Assembly: GCF_029910235.1 (NCBI RefSeq)
Contig: NZ_CP112874.1
Coordinates: forward strand, 1,550,001 to 1,614,000
Length of the DNA: 64,000 nucleotides
Source of the DNA: Pseudanabaena galeata CCNP1313
Lineage (GTDB): Bacteria; Cyanobacteriota; Cyanobacteriia; Pseudanabaenales; Pseudanabaenaceae
Direction of reading: 5' to 3'
Numbering within the stretch: the first letter of the stretch is position 1; every line of letters starts with the position of its first letter. A program made the position numbers and the translations under genes. The notes beneath the pieces were generated by a model. That model did not search any database. It saw nothing but the letters and a program-made list of their open reading frames with translations, and was not told where the DNA came from. Positions 63,625 through 64,000 of this stretch are shown piece after piece.

Positions 63625-64000
63625 TCCCATCCCTCCCCTAGCGAAATCGGTTCTAAGACTTCTTTAGTATCAATCTCTGGCAATGATGGAGCCTTAATTT
63701 CCACTTTCTCCACCACTGCCCCCATTGCCTCAGCCAAATCAGCAACCCTAGCGGCATAAAACATCGGCTGCGGGTCAAGCAGAACGATCTCTAATCGGGG
63801 AATCTCTGCCAAAACCTTAGCAGCTTTCAAAGCATCCTCAATCCCCTCAGAGGAAACGCGATGATTTAGCACCCCATCCAAACTCGCTTGCAAAGGAATA
63901 TTACCGCGTCCATCCGACAGCACCACCAAGCGCACCCGCACCACCTGATTGCGCCCATGTTGCAAAGACGCTCTAGCCGTCCTTGCTGCCAAGTCCAACC
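63621..64000 (-). CDS. vWA-domain protein (magnesium-chelatase-D-like), 5' part outside window
   Basis: At least 126 residues in view, open through the right edge. VVRVRLVVLSDGRGNIPLQASLDG matches the third MIDAS strand of vWA domains of the MgChl D/MoxR-associated type (xLLTDGRGN), followed by IEDALKAAKVLAEIPRLEIVLLDPQPMFY. A MoxR-like AAA+ ATPase is expected upstream. The stop overlaps the CHAT-like gene. Confidence 0.75.
   Translation of the reverse strand, partial: LDLAARTARASLQHGRNQVVRVRLVVLSDGRGNIPLQASLDGVLNHRVSSEGIEDALKAAKVLAEIPRLEIVLLDPQPMFYAARVADLAEAMGAVVEKVEIKAPSLPEIDTKEVLEPISLGEGWE

Overview
The window comes from a cyanobacterium. The octamer GCGATCGC (HIP1) occurs throughout, and several families seen here are typical of cyanobacteria: UPF0182, DUF3086, DUF3285, Tic22, a NatG-type permease and a GvpA/C/N/J gas-vesicle cluster. 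The moderate GC content, gas vesicles and very dense palindromic repeats suggest a Pseudanabaena-like filamentous or planktonic strain; the genus is an inference.

Layout. 0-20 kb is mostly housekeeping and stand-alone genes: a photolyase-related protein (cut by the left edge), M3 and M28 peptidases, an AI-2E-type membrane protein, a GH19 lysozyme/chitinase, tRNA-Thr, a J-domain protein, a phosphoesterase, an amino-acid permease, CRY-DASH, a YqeG phosphatase, UPF0182 and argF. 19-24 kb holds an FGE-domain protein, tRNA-His, a decayed receptor/ion-channel-like gene and threonine synthase. 23.7-31 kb is a probable nitrogen-scavenging locus (OsmC, an acyl-CoA-dehydrogenase-like flavoprotein, a cyanate/nitrate-type ABC transporter, cyanase, a TetR regulator) with two GTAN8TAC NtcA-like boxes. 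31-36 kb is a TonB/ExbB/ExbD/receptor system with a perfect palindromic operator candidate. 37.7-40.5 kb is the gas-vesicle operon gvpA-C-N-J on the minus strand. 40.8-57 kb holds ybeY-dgkA, an RND pump, a nested IS110 element, pdxJ, a COG4100 enzyme, a REC-EAL protein, DUF3086, Tic22, a GTPase and a MOSC protein.

57-64 kb is the most unusual part: a diversity-generating retroelement (DGR). Its 123-bp template repeat (60561-60683) matches the variable repeat at the 3' end of an FGE-fold gene (60893-61015) except at 19 sites, and every one of the 19 is an adenine of the coding-strand template. The reverse transcriptase beside it is cut off at its 5' end. A second, more diverged FGE-fold target lies at 58144-58986. 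The first target is translationally coupled to a CHAT-like protein and a vWA protein, the arrangement of known NTP-dependent conflict systems.

The intergenic DNA is packed with short non-autonomous repeats. One family (called A here) is a 111-bp double hairpin with ACGT-tipped ends and 7-8 bp target duplications, in six complete copies. A second (B) has CTGATG-tipped ends. They are nested in one another, in other repeats and in an IS110 transposase, so their order of insertion can be read from the sequence.
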